NCBI GenBank assembly: GCA_025362615.1
Contig: JANYFQ010000361.1
Coordinates: 1-13,543, forward strand
Source: Hymenobacter sp.
GTDB taxonomy: Bacteria > Bacteroidota > Bacteroidia > Cytophagales > Hymenobacteraceae
Direction of reading: 5' to 3'
DNA length: 13,543 nucleotides
Of the stretch, positions 5,490 to 12,874 are shown in pieces. The notes under the pieces are model-generated. The model searched no databases, was not told the origin of the DNA, and worked only from the letters and a program-made list of their open reading frames with translations. The translations under genes were made by a program, and so were the position numbers. Every line of letters begins with the position of its first letter. The first letter of the stretch is position 1.

Positions 5490-7118
5490 ATGCCGCCCGC
5501 CAAAAAAATACCCGACAATTCTGTTCTCGACATTACCGGCCTTTTCGAGCGGCTGGCCGTGGCCAACGCTGCCCCGCCGCCGCCGCCCAAACCCAAGCCG
5601 CCGCTCTACATCGAAACCTTTCCGGGGTCGGGGGTGATGACGTATAATTACAATTATTACTACGACGAGCCGCCCACGCTGGGCGAAACCTACGGCCTCA
5701 AACTGGGCCTCACGCCGCGCCAGGTTACGTGGCTCGACAAGTTTTATCCGCCCGCCAACAACGCCTTCCTCGCCGTCGAGCCGGCCTTGCAAGCCACGTT
5801 GCTCCTCTACCTGGCCGTGCTGCCCGACCTCGACCGCCACCTCAAAAACACGGGCTCCACGCTGGCCCAGGAAGCTAAAATCCTCGAAGACCGCGCCCGC
5901 TCCATTGCCTACCAGGAAGGCTATTATTATCAGCCCGAATTTCGGAGCGGCGGCAAGGCGGGCACCGACATTTACCTGGCCATTTTCCGGCTTTGCGAGA
6001 ATGGCCTGCGGTCGCACTTCAACTACAACCGCAAGGGCACCAAGCTTTTCGCCCGGAAGATAACCAAGCTCGAACCCGAGTTTGACAAGCGCATGGGCCA
6101 CTTTGTGCAGCGGCTGCTTCCCACGCTGCTGGCCCAGGTGCCGCCGCCGGGTGCGGAAACTGAAGTGGCATTCAACGAGCAATCGCCGACCCGGTGGAAG
6201 CTGTATTTTGAATCCCTGACGGCCCTGCTGCCCGCCAAGGTGCCCGCGTTTTTGAAGGGCCTCGACCAACTTCTCAAAGCCAACAAGCAAAACCCCAACC
6301 GCGAAGCCATCTACTTCGAGGCCGCCAAAGCCCTGGGCAAACTCGACCCCGAAACCACCTTGAAGCTGTACGTACAGTACCTTCACGACGGCAACAAGTG
6401 GGTGCATCCGCAACCCAAGCCGCTGCCCAAGTCCCTCGAAAAAGTGCTATTTCCGCTGCCCGAACACGCCCAGCGTTTCACCATGCTCGTGGGACTGCTT
6501 CAACTGAACAACGACCGCAAAACGGCCCTCGAAAACGTGGCCAAAATCTACGTGCGCGAGCGCAAAAAAATCGAACTCGACATGAGCGCCGTGCTGACCG
6601 TGCGCGACCAGCACGCCGGCACCGTGGAGCTGCTCAACGAGTACCTGCGCGATGAGCCAGCGGCCTCGCCCATTGCTTCGGTGACAACGGCTACCAAAAA
6701 ACTGGTTCCGGCCGCTGCTGCGAAGGTTGCCAAAGTGGCTTCGGCCACTCCGGCCGCCGACGAATCCGCCGCCAAAACGACCGCCAAAACTGCTGCCAAA
6801 ACGACTGCTAAATCCACCCCCAAGTCCACCACCAAAAGCCCGAAACAGCCAAAAAGTGACGGCTTCGGTCCTGTGTTCACCCCCGGCTTGGCGCTGGCGG
6901 CGGTGCAGCAGGCATTTTTACACCTTTTCAAAGCCCCTACCTTTGCCCTGCCCCAGGCCCAGGCCGAAGCCTTCGCCAAGGCCCACGGCACCTTCCGCAA
7001 CCAGCTTGTTGATGGCCTCAACGATGCCTGCTACGAACTGCTGGATGACGTGCTGATTGAGGAAGACGGCCCCGACTACACGATTTACGCGCCTCACTAC
7101 CAGAAAATTACCGCTTAA
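5490..7118 (+). CDS. sngA: TerB-N/TerB-C-type protein, Shango component SngA
   Basis: A 542-residue protein and first gene of a three-gene defence operon. After a Pro/Lys-rich patch (28-38), residues of about 40-120 resemble TerB-N (YIETFPGSGVMTYNYNYYYDE, then GLTPRQVTWLDKFY and a hydrophobic helix at 100-118). Residues of about 120-390 are helical. The C-terminus has the TerB-C ending (FRNQLVDGLNDACYELLDD, VLIEEDGPDYTIY). TerB domains are linked to membrane-associated stress and phage-response complexes. Between about 403 and 457 lies a histone-H1-like linker of Lys/Ala/Thr/Ser repeats (TAKTAAKTTAKSTPKSTTK) that may bind nucleic acid. The start at 5490 is chosen because the frame upstream is antisense to the SirB1-like gene and carries no domain. 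Three nucleotides separate its stop from the ATPase ATG. The family role comes from Shango gene order; the biochemical function is unknown. Confidence 0.78.
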   Translation: MPPAKKIPDNSVLDITGLFERLAVANAAPPPPPKPKPPLYIETFPGSGVMTYNYNYYYDEPPTLGETYGLKLGLTPRQVTWLDKFYPPANNAFLAVEPALQATLLLYLAVLPDLDRHLKNTGSTLAQEAKILEDRARSIAYQEGYYYQPEFRSGGKAGTDIYLAIFRLCENGLRSHFNYNRKGTKLFARKITKLEPEFDKRMGHFVQRLLPTLLAQVPPPGAETEVAFNEQSPTRWKLYFESLTALLPAKVPAFLKGLDQLLKANKQNPNREAIYFEAAKALGKLDPETTLKLYVQYLHDGNKWVHPQPKPLPKSLEKVLFPLPEHAQRFTMLVGLLQLNNDRKTALENVAKIYVRERKKIELDMSAVLTVRDQHAGTVELLNEYLRDEPAASPIASVTTATKKLVPAAAAKVAKVASATPAADESAAKTTAKTAAKTTAKSTPKSTTKSPKQPKSDGFGPVFTPGLALAAVQQAFLHLFKAPTFALPQAQAEAFAKAHGTFRNQLVDGLNDACYELLDDVLIEEDGPDYTIYAPHYQKITA

Positions 7119-7121
7119 CGA

Positions 7122-8447
7122 ATGTTGGATAACATCAAACCCAAGGAAGCCACGGCCATCGTCAATTCGTTGCTGGGGGGCGTGGTGCCCAAGCTGGGCG
7201 TGCAGCACATTACGGTGGGGCGCTCGCCCGAAATCGCGGCCTTCATTCAGGCGCTGACCGACGTGAAAAACGGGCACAGTATGGTCAAGTTTTGGATTGG
7301 CGACTTCGGCTCCGGCAAGTCGTTCATGCTGCACTTGCTCAATACGGTGGCCCTGAAGCAGAAATTCGTGGTGGCCAACGCCGACTTTACGCCCGATAAC
7401 CGCCTGTATGCCAACGATGGTAAGGCCGTGGCCCTCTACACGGCCATCATGGACAACGTGGCCATCCAGACCAAGCCCGAGGGCGGGGCGCTGGCCACGC
7501 TGCTCGAAAAATGGATTGAGCAAGTGGTGAGCCAAACCGCACTCGACCAGGGCATTGCGCTCACCGAAATCCGCGAAGCCCGGCACCTGCCCCGCATTCA
7601 GGCTGCCATCATGACCACCATTCAGGGGCTGACCGACGTGGGCGGCTTCGATTTTGGCACCGTGGTGTTGAAGTATTACGAAGGCTACATTACTGACAAT
7701 GAACTGCTTTGCCGCCACGCCCTGAAATGGCTGAAAGGGGAGTACCGCACCAAAACCGAGGCCCGGCAAGACCTGGGCGTGCGCGAAATCATCAACGACG
7801 TGAATTATTATGATATGCTCAAGAACTTTTGCCGGTTGTTTGTGAGCATCGGCTACAGCGGGTTCATGATTAACCTCGACGAGGCCATCAACCTTTACAA
7901 AATCTCGACTTCGACCTCGCGCGACAAGAATTATGAGAAGATTCTGACGATTTACAACGACTGTTTCCAGGGCAAAATCAACCACTTTTTCCTCAACTTC
8001 GCCGGCACCCGCGAGGTGCTCGAGAACGAGCGGCGCGGCCTTTTCAGCTACCGCGCCCTCAAGTCGCGGCTCGAGGTGAATAAGTTTGAAACCGCCGAAA
8101 TCCGCGATTTTGCCCAGCCCGTCATCCGCCTCATGCCCCTGACGCACAACGAGGTATTCGTGCTGCTGCAAAAGCTGAAGGAGATTTTCGACTTCAACTA
8201 CCAGACCGACATCGCCGTGTCGGAGGCCGACATTCACCTCTTCATGGAGGAGCTGTTCAACAAGCCGGGGGCCAGCGAATTTCTCACGCCCCGCGAGGTC
8301 ATCCGCGACTTCTTGAACATCCTGAGCCTGCTGCGCCAAAACCCGGGCCTGGACAAGAAAAAGCTGTTCGGCGACATTGAAATCCGGGACGAGCGGCCGA
8401 GCGAAACGGCGTTGGATACGCTGCTGGAAGGGATTGACGTGCTGTAA
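7122..8447 (+). CDS. sngB: BrxD/DUF2791-type P-loop ATPase, Shango component SngB
   Basis: A 441-residue AAA-like ATPase. Walker A is IGDFGSGKS (59-67), followed by FMLHLLN. Walker B is GFMINLDEA (247-255, with D253 and E254). A sensor-like strand, FLNFAGTRE (290-298), and a C-terminal helical region follow. The opening KPKEATAIVNSLLGGVVP and the VGRSPEIAAF segment are typical of the DUF2791 family, which includes BrxD of BREX. The length fits that family. These ATPases accompany Lhr-like helicases in BREX variants and in Shango, so it probably forms a complex with the helicase encoded next and may load it on DNA (inference). Translation is probably coupled to sngA (3-nt gap), and 19 nt separate its stop from the helicase ATG. 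No catalytic residue is missing. Confidence 0.85.
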   Translation: MLDNIKPKEATAIVNSLLGGVVPKLGVQHITVGRSPEIAAFIQALTDVKNGHSMVKFWIGDFGSGKSFMLHLLNTVALKQKFVVANADFTPDNRLYANDGKAVALYTAIMDNVAIQTKPEGGALATLLEKWIEQVVSQTALDQGIALTEIREARHLPRIQAAIMTTIQGLTDVGGFDFGTVVLKYYEGYITDNELLCRHALKWLKGEYRTKTEARQDLGVREIINDVNYYDMLKNFCRLFVSIGYSGFMINLDEAINLYKISTSTSRDKNYEKILTIYNDCFQGKINHFFLNFAGTREVLENERRGLFSYRALKSRLEVNKFETAEIRDFAQPVIRLMPLTHNEVFVLLQKLKEIFDFNYQTDIAVSEADIHLFMEELFNKPGASEFLTPREVIRDFLNILSLLRQNPGLDKKKLFGDIEIRDERPSETALDTLLEGIDVL

Positions 8448-8466
8448 CTGCCGTTAGCTCTTGCCC

Positions 8467-10608
8467 ATGCCCACCGCTTACGACCTGCTTACCGAGCCCA
8501 TCCGGCGCTACGTGCGCGACCAGCGGTGGGAAGAACTGCGGCCCATTCAAGCAGCTGCCATTCAGCATATTACGACTTCGGACGACAACTTTATCCTGGC
8601 CTCGCGCACGGCTTCGGGCAAGACGGAAGCAGCGTTTTTGCCCATCCTCTCGAAGGTGGATTTTGGGCCGCCCGGCGTGCGGGTGCTGTACGTTTCGCCC
8701 CTCATCGCGCTCATCAACGACCAGTTTCAGCGCGTCGAGCAGCTTTGCCAGTACCTGGACGTGCGCGTGACGAAGTGGCACGGCGAAGCCAGCCGCGCCG
8801 ACAAGCAAAGTTTGGTGCGCCAACCCACTGGCATCGTGCTGATTACGCCGGAGTCGCTGGAGGCCATGTTCGTGCATTCGCCTTACAGTGTGCAGGCGCT
8901 TTTTGGGCACCTGGATTACGTGGTGGTGGACGAAATTCACTCGTTTCTGGGCACCGACCGGGGGCTGCAATTGCAGTCGTTGCTGGCGCGGCTGCGGGCG
9001 CGGCAGGCGGGGCGCTTCGCCACGGTGGGGCTGTCGGCAACCATCGGCGATTATGCTGAGGCCAAGCACTTTACCGGCGAGCCGGAGCGCACCCGCGTGT
9101 TGCTCGACCGGGCCGCGAAGGAAATGACGACCGAGTTTCGGTACTTCCCGGCGGCCCGGCTGGGGGGCGACGTGCCGCTCGATTTGCTGAAGGATTTGTA
9201 CCGGCAAACCCACGCCAGCAAGGTGCTCATCTTCCCCAACAGCCGGGGACTGGCCGAGGTCATCGCCGTGAAGCTGAGGCAGATAGCGGAGCGGGTGAAC
9301 GGGCACGCCAACTACTTTTCGCACCATTCGTCGGTGCATAAGCAGGTGCGCGAGTACGTCGAAGACTTCGCCAAGAACAACCAGCGGCAGCCGTTTTGCA
9401 TTGCCTGCACGTCCACGCTGGAGCTTGGTATTGACATTGGGTCGGTGGACAAGGTGGTGCAACTCGATACGGCCCAGTCGGTTGCCTCGCTCATTCAGCG
9501 GGTGGGGAGGAGCGGGCGGCGCGACGGTGCCCCGAGCCAACTGCTGCTCTACGCCACCACACCGTGGAGCTTGTTGCAGTCGCTGGCCTGCTGGCTGCTC
9601 TACCAGGAGGGGTTTGTGGAGCCGCTGCGGGCCGCCCGGCAGCCCCACGATTTGCTGCTGCACCAGGCCCTCTCCATCGTGAAGGAACTGGGCGGCGTGG
9701 GCCGCGCCGAGTTGGCCGATTGCCTGCACGAAAACCCGGTTTTTGCCGAAATTGCGCTGCCCGACCTGCACGAAACACTGGACGAATTGCTGCGGATTGA
9801 CTGGCTCGAATACATTGGCGGTGAGTTGATTATTGGGGTCGAGGGCGAGTTCGTCGTCAATGGGCGCGACTTTTTCAGCGTCTTCAGCAGCGAGCCGGCC
9901 TACAAGGTGGTGCATGGCGGCAATACGATTGGCGAAATCCCGTACTCGCCGCAGGTGCAGGCCGAGGAAAACCTGTTTTTGGCGGCCCGCAAGTGGAAAA
10001 TTCAGTTCGTGGACACCGCCGCCCGGCGCATTGAGGTGGTGCCGGCGAAGGACGGCAAGAAGCCGCTTTTTTTTGGCGGTGGCGGCGTGGTGCATCCGCG
10101 CATCCGCGAAAAAATGCTGGAATTATTGGCCTCTGACACGCCGCCCCCCGAGCTGAACGAGGCGGGTGCCGAAGCCCTGCGCGGCTTGCGGCAGGAGTTC
10201 GGTACGTGCGCCTGGCCGGCGGAAATTGAGCACGAGCGGCCGGTGTTTGTGCAAGACAACGGACTGCTGCTCTTCACTTTCAGTGGTACGAAAACCAACC
10301 GTAGCTTGGCGTTTTTGCTCAAGCGCCTCGACGTGGATTTCACCTACGACGAGGCCCAAAGCAGTTTTGCCCTGCCCGGCGTGGCCTACCGCCTACTGTC
10401 GGAGCTTTTCGAGCAACTGCACCTCTACGCCGAAGACGTTGATTTTCACTTGCTGCAAGCCCTCGCCGAAACGCCGGGCCTGATTGACTTCGCCAAGTGG
10501 GGCGCGAAACTGCCGCCGCACCTGCAAGTGGCCGTGCTACGGGAACGGTACTACGATTTTGCGGGTGCCATGGCTTTTTTGAGCGAAACGCGGCTGTTGC
10601 GGGCGTAA
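8467..10608 (+). CDS. sngC: Lhr-like DEAD/DEAH-box helicase, Shango component SngC
   Basis: A 713-residue superfamily-2 helicase with all motifs intact: Q-like LRPIQAAAI (24-32), motif I ASRTASGKTEAAF (45-57), Ia VSPLIALINDQ (76-86), Ib TPESLEAM (127-134), II DEIH (155-158), III SAT (190-192), IV-region LIFPNSRGLAEV (254-265), V TSTLELGIDIG (315-325) and VI QRVGRSGRR (344-352). The HHSSV segment (286-290) and the DEIH box place it with Lhr-type 3'-5' DNA helicases. Residues of about 380-600 probably form the winged-helix and Lhr-core region; the last 110 or so residues are unassigned. TTG at 8461 is in frame, but ATG at 8467 is preferred because nothing conserved precedes it. A strong hairpin terminator begins 23 nt after the stop, closing the operon. 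It presumably unwinds or translocates on phage DNA with the ATPase partner. Confidence 0.88.
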   Translation: MPTAYDLLTEPIRRYVRDQRWEELRPIQAAAIQHITTSDDNFILASRTASGKTEAAFLPILSKVDFGPPGVRVLYVSPLIALINDQFQRVEQLCQYLDVRVTKWHGEASRADKQSLVRQPTGIVLITPESLEAMFVHSPYSVQALFGHLDYVVVDEIHSFLGTDRGLQLQSLLARLRARQAGRFATVGLSATIGDYAEAKHFTGEPERTRVLLDRAAKEMTTEFRYFPAARLGGDVPLDLLKDLYRQTHASKVLIFPNSRGLAEVIAVKLRQIAERVNGHANYFSHHSSVHKQVREYVEDFAKNNQRQPFCIACTSTLELGIDIGSVDKVVQLDTAQSVASLIQRVGRSGRRDGAPSQLLLYATTPWSLLQSLACWLLYQEGFVEPLRAARQPHDLLLHQALSIVKELGGVGRAELADCLHENPVFAEIALPDLHETLDELLRIDWLEYIGGELIIGVEGEFVVNGRDFFSVFSSEPAYKVVHGGNTIGEIPYSPQVQAEENLFLAARKWKIQFVDTAARRIEVVPAKDGKKPLFFGGGGVVHPRIREKMLELLASDTPPPELNEAGAEALRGLRQEFGTCAWPAEIEHERPVFVQDNGLLLFTFSGTKTNRSLAFLLKRLDVDFTYDEAQSSFALPGVAYRLLSELFEQLHLYAEDVDFHLLQALAETPGLIDFAKWGAKLPPHLQVAVLRERYYDFAGAMAFLSETRLLRA

Positions 10609-10630
10609 GTGCGGAGTTTGGGACCGGTAG

Positions 10631-10675
10631 AAAAGTGGTCGGGCGAATTCCCGAAGGGTTCGTCCGGCCACTTTT
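10631..10675 (+). terminator. Hairpin terminator after sngC
   Basis: AAAAGTGGTCGGGCGAA (10631-10647) pairs with TTCGTCCGGCCACTTTT (10659-10675) through 17 pairs, two of them G-U on the plus-strand RNA. The loop carries a further CCC-GAA-GGG mini-stem. The stem ends in four U residues. The strength and position, 23 nt after the sngC stop, point to the end of the sngABC transcript. The A run on the left arm lets it work in the opposite direction too. Confidence 0.8.
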
Positions 10676-10744
10676 CGTTGAACGACTCGTGCCAGGGCCG
10701 TGCGGGGGCAGCATACGGTCACTCGTCGGACGAAGCCCTTCGGG
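10650..10744. repeat. Inverted pair of an 17/18-nt repeat beside the DUF433 relic
   Basis: CCCGAAGGGTTCGTCCG at 10650-10666 recurs in inverted orientation at 10727-10744 as CGGACGAAGCCCTTCGGG, differing by one extra base. The first copy forms part of the sngC terminator; the second abuts the point where the DUF433 reading frame loses family similarity (10746). The 60 nt between them contain no gene. A repeat-mediated deletion or rearrangement is a possible cause of the relic. Confidence 0.55.
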
Positions 10745-10746
10745 CG

Positions 10747-10806
10747 GGTGAAAACCGGGGTGCCGCTCATGGTTCCGGGGGCAATGGTGATGGGGTGCGG
10801 AGCCAT
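10747..10806 (-). pseudogene. 5' relic of a DUF433 (VapB-like antitoxin) gene
   Basis: Read from ATG at 10806 on the minus strand, the 20 codons give MAPHPITIAPGTMSGTPVFT. The segment ITIAPGTMSGTPVF matches the opening of DUF433 proteins, whose usual continuation is a G-T-R-V-P-V strand followed by a DNA-binding helix. Here the frame continues into RPKGFVRR and the sngC terminator hairpin, with no family similarity. DUF433 proteins are usually antitoxins paired with DUF5615 PIN-like toxins; no such toxin is visible here. A TACCTTCG box lies 27 nt upstream on the same strand, so the promoter and start survive while the body of the gene is gone. The length is about a quarter of a normal gene. 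Confidence 0.62.
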
Positions 10807-10833
10807 GCGGGTGCGGGGGCGGGGTTGATTTTC

Positions 10834-10841
10834 CGAAGGTA
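10834..10841 (-). promoter_or_regulatory. -7 box (TACCTTCG) of the DUF433 relic
   Basis: TACCTTCG on the minus strand is identical to the boxes of the WD40 and phosphopantetheinyl transferase genes and lies 27 nt before the relic ATG at 10806. If still active it would transcribe toward the sngC terminator. Confidence 0.4.
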
Positions 10842-10922
10842 CGGCTTGGCGCTTGGCGGTGAAGGGGGGTGGCGCGGGGTCGGCGGTTGGCACGGGGTTG
10901 TGTGGGCCGATGACCCGCGCAC

Positions 10923-10946
10923 TACATTTGAGGGCCAATACTTTTC
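10923..10946 (+). promoter_or_regulatory. Two candidate -7 boxes of the mcrBC operon
   Basis: TACATTTG (10923-10930) is an exact TAnnTTTG match with a TTG at 10898-10900, 22 nt upstream, as a possible -33 element. TACTTTTC (10939-10946) is a near match ending 6 nt before the ATG, which would give a leaderless transcript. Together with the sngC terminator they show that mcrBC has its own transcription unit. Confidence 0.5.
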
Positions 10947-10952
10947 TGCCCC

Positions 10953-12863
10953 ATGAACCGCCGCCTCGCCGAAACCGCCGAAGAAGTTATTGCGAACTTT
11001 CGCACGTTTATCAAACTCCGCAACAGCAAAAAACAGGAGGAGCGCGACCGATACGGCGACTTCCTACGCAAGGCGAAAATACTGGTGGTAGAACAAATTG
11101 ACGGCCAGCGCGAGTATGCACCCAGCCGCTTCATTGGCTATCGCCGCAATACCCTGGCAGGGCACGATGGTGCGGACGAGCGCGACGGTACGCGAACCAC
11201 GCCGCAACTGGAAGCAATATACCAAAAGTGGGTTTTTGACGAAATAGAAGCCGGCCGGTACGTCCGCTTCTGCTCCCAGCACGGCATTACGCGGGAGGTT
11301 TCCCACCTCAATACGCCGCTCAAATTCATTTTCTCGCCCGCCTACAAAGCATCCAAATTGGCAACCCGTAGCAAGCCCGCTCAGCAAACGGAGGACGAAG
11401 TTGAGGACGCGCCTGTTGCCACCGCACCTGCCATGATGGATTTCCCCCGCAACCAAATCCTTTACGGCCCGCCCGGCACCGGCAAAACCTACCACACCGC
11501 CACCCGCGCCGTGGGCATCATTGAGGAGCTGACGGATGCGGAAGTGGCCGCCGCCTATCCCGAGCGCGGGAATTTGCGCCGCCGCTACGAGGAATACCAG
11601 CAGGCCAGCCGCATTCAATTCGTAACCTTTCACCAAGCGTTTGGCTACGAGGATTTTGTGGAAGGCATCAAGCCCAATGTCAAGGCCAACGAGTTACGCT
11701 ATCGCATCGAACCAGGCATTTTTCGGACGATGGCCGCCGCCGCTACTGCCGAGAAACTGCGGACCGCATTGCTCGTCGAAACAAGTGTTTCCACCGAAGA
11801 GGAAGCAGATTTTGACCAGCTTTTTGATGATTTTATTACAGGAATACGCAAACAGTTGGCTAGGGGAAAACAGGGTTTCATGTCGGTGAAATCAGGCCGG
11901 GAAATTACCATTTATGAAGTGTCTGACAACATGGTTTGGTATCGCTACAGTGATGCCAAAAATCACCACATAACACGGGATGGATTACGTCCTTATTTCC
12001 ATCACTTCGTTACCGAAACCCAATCAGATTCGGCTTTGCCAAAATATGCTTCTTCGGTAAAGCAGGCGGTTGTCGCGGCTTTGTTGAACCTGCGTAAAAA
12101 AACGCCGGCAAGGGTTTACGTTGCGGCCGAACCCGAAAACACCGCCCCCCGCTTCGTCCTCGTCATCGACGAGATAAACCGGGGCAACGTGGCCAACATC
12201 TTCGGCGAACTCATCACCCTGCTCGAAGACGACAAGCGGGCCGGGCAGCCCGAGGCCCTGACCGTGAAGCTGCCCTACTCGAAGGAGGATTTCACGGTGC
12301 CCGACAACCTGTATTTGCTGGGCACGATGAACACCGCCGACCGCTCGGTGGAAGCCCTCGACACGGCCCTGCGGCGGCGCTTCAGCTTTGATGAGATGCG
12401 GCCGGAGGCGGACGTGCTGCGCCGGCAAGTGGGCGCGAACGGCCGCATCGGCACGGGTGACGAGGCCGTGGACGTGGCCCTGCTGCTGGAGGTGCTCAAC
12501 AGCCGCCTGGAGCAGCTTCTCGACCGCGACCACTGCCTGGGGCACGCGCTGCTGCTGCCCGCAACCGATACGCTGGCGGGCCTGCGGGAGGTGTTCAACC
12601 GGAAGATTTTGCCGCTCTTGCAGGAGTATTTCTTTGGCGATTTTGGCAAAATCGGGCTGGTGCTGGGGGAGCGTTTCGTAACGGTGAAATCTGCCGGGGA
12701 CGGCGATAACCACGGCCTGGCCAAGTTTGCGGGCTACGACAAAGCGGGCCTCAACGAGCGGAAAACGTACCGCCTGCGGGTGCCCGGCGCACCCAACAAC
12801 GCCCGGCCCGGCGAGTGGTCGGCCGCCGATTTTCAAAGCATCTACGCTGTCCCCACGGCCTGA
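10953..12863 (+). CDS. mcrB: McrB-like GTP-dependent AAA+ motor of a type IV restriction system
   Basis: A 636-residue protein. McrB assembles into a hexameric GTPase that binds modified DNA and, with McrC, translocates and triggers cleavage. Walker A is GPPGTGKT (172-179), followed by QFVTFHQAFGYEDFVEGIKP (222-241). Walker B is VLVIDEINRGN (402-412), then IFGELITLLEDDKR. The McrB signature MNTADRS (459-465), the LRRRF arginine finger (473-477) and DRDHCLGHALLL (524-535) follow. Residues 1-130 are a separate N-terminal domain, with FIGYRRNTL (60-68) and RDGTRTTPQLEAI (77-89), probably the DNA-recognition part; its family is not certain. An acidic linker (146-152) joins it to the motor. Residues of about 264-390 are an insertion between the FVEGIKP region and Walker B, in visibly AT-richer DNA. 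Its stop is 11 nt before mcrC. Confidence 0.92.
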   Translation: MNRRLAETAEEVIANFRTFIKLRNSKKQEERDRYGDFLRKAKILVVEQIDGQREYAPSRFIGYRRNTLAGHDGADERDGTRTTPQLEAIYQKWVFDEIEAGRYVRFCSQHGITREVSHLNTPLKFIFSPAYKASKLATRSKPAQQTEDEVEDAPVATAPAMMDFPRNQILYGPPGTGKTYHTATRAVGIIEELTDAEVAAAYPERGNLRRRYEEYQQASRIQFVTFHQAFGYEDFVEGIKPNVKANELRYRIEPGIFRTMAAAATAEKLRTALLVETSVSTEEEADFDQLFDDFITGIRKQLARGKQGFMSVKSGREITIYEVSDNMVWYRYSDAKNHHITRDGLRPYFHHFVTETQSDSALPKYASSVKQAVVAALLNLRKKTPARVYVAAEPENTAPRFVLVIDEINRGNVANIFGELITLLEDDKRAGQPEALTVKLPYSKEDFTVPDNLYLLGTMNTADRSVEALDTALRRRFSFDEMRPEADVLRRQVGANGRIGTGDEAVDVALLLEVLNSRLEQLLDRDHCLGHALLLPATDTLAGLREVFNRKILPLLQEYFFGDFGKIGLVLGERFVTVKSAGDGDNHGLAKFAGYDKAGLNERKTYRLRVPGAPNNARPGEWSAADFQSIYAVPTA

Positions 12864-12874
12864 CCCCGCGCCCC

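Noticed and set aside
5304..6413. Minus-strand open frame continuing upstream of the SirB1-like gene
   Set aside because: It is antisense to the TerB-type gene and has shadow-like composition; the SirB1 family domain starts after the ATG at 5303.
6918..10095. Long minus-strand open frames opposite the ATPase and helicase genes
   Set aside because: These are high-GC antisense shadows; the plus strand carries complete Walker and helicase motifs.
5490..10608. BREX system
   Set aside because: The BrxD-like ATPase and Lhr-like helicase occur in BREX, but no PglX methylase, PglZ phosphatase, BrxC or BrxL is visible, and the TerB-type partner points to Shango.
10537..10938. Full 133-codon minus-strand frame as an intact DUF433-containing gene
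   Set aside because: Only about 20 codons match DUF433; the rest crosses a terminator and the sngC 3' end, so only a relic is called.
11034..11045. AGGAGG-like Shine-Dalgarno sequence inside mcrB
   Set aside because: No start codon follows at a suitable distance, and genes here generally lack Shine-Dalgarno sequences.
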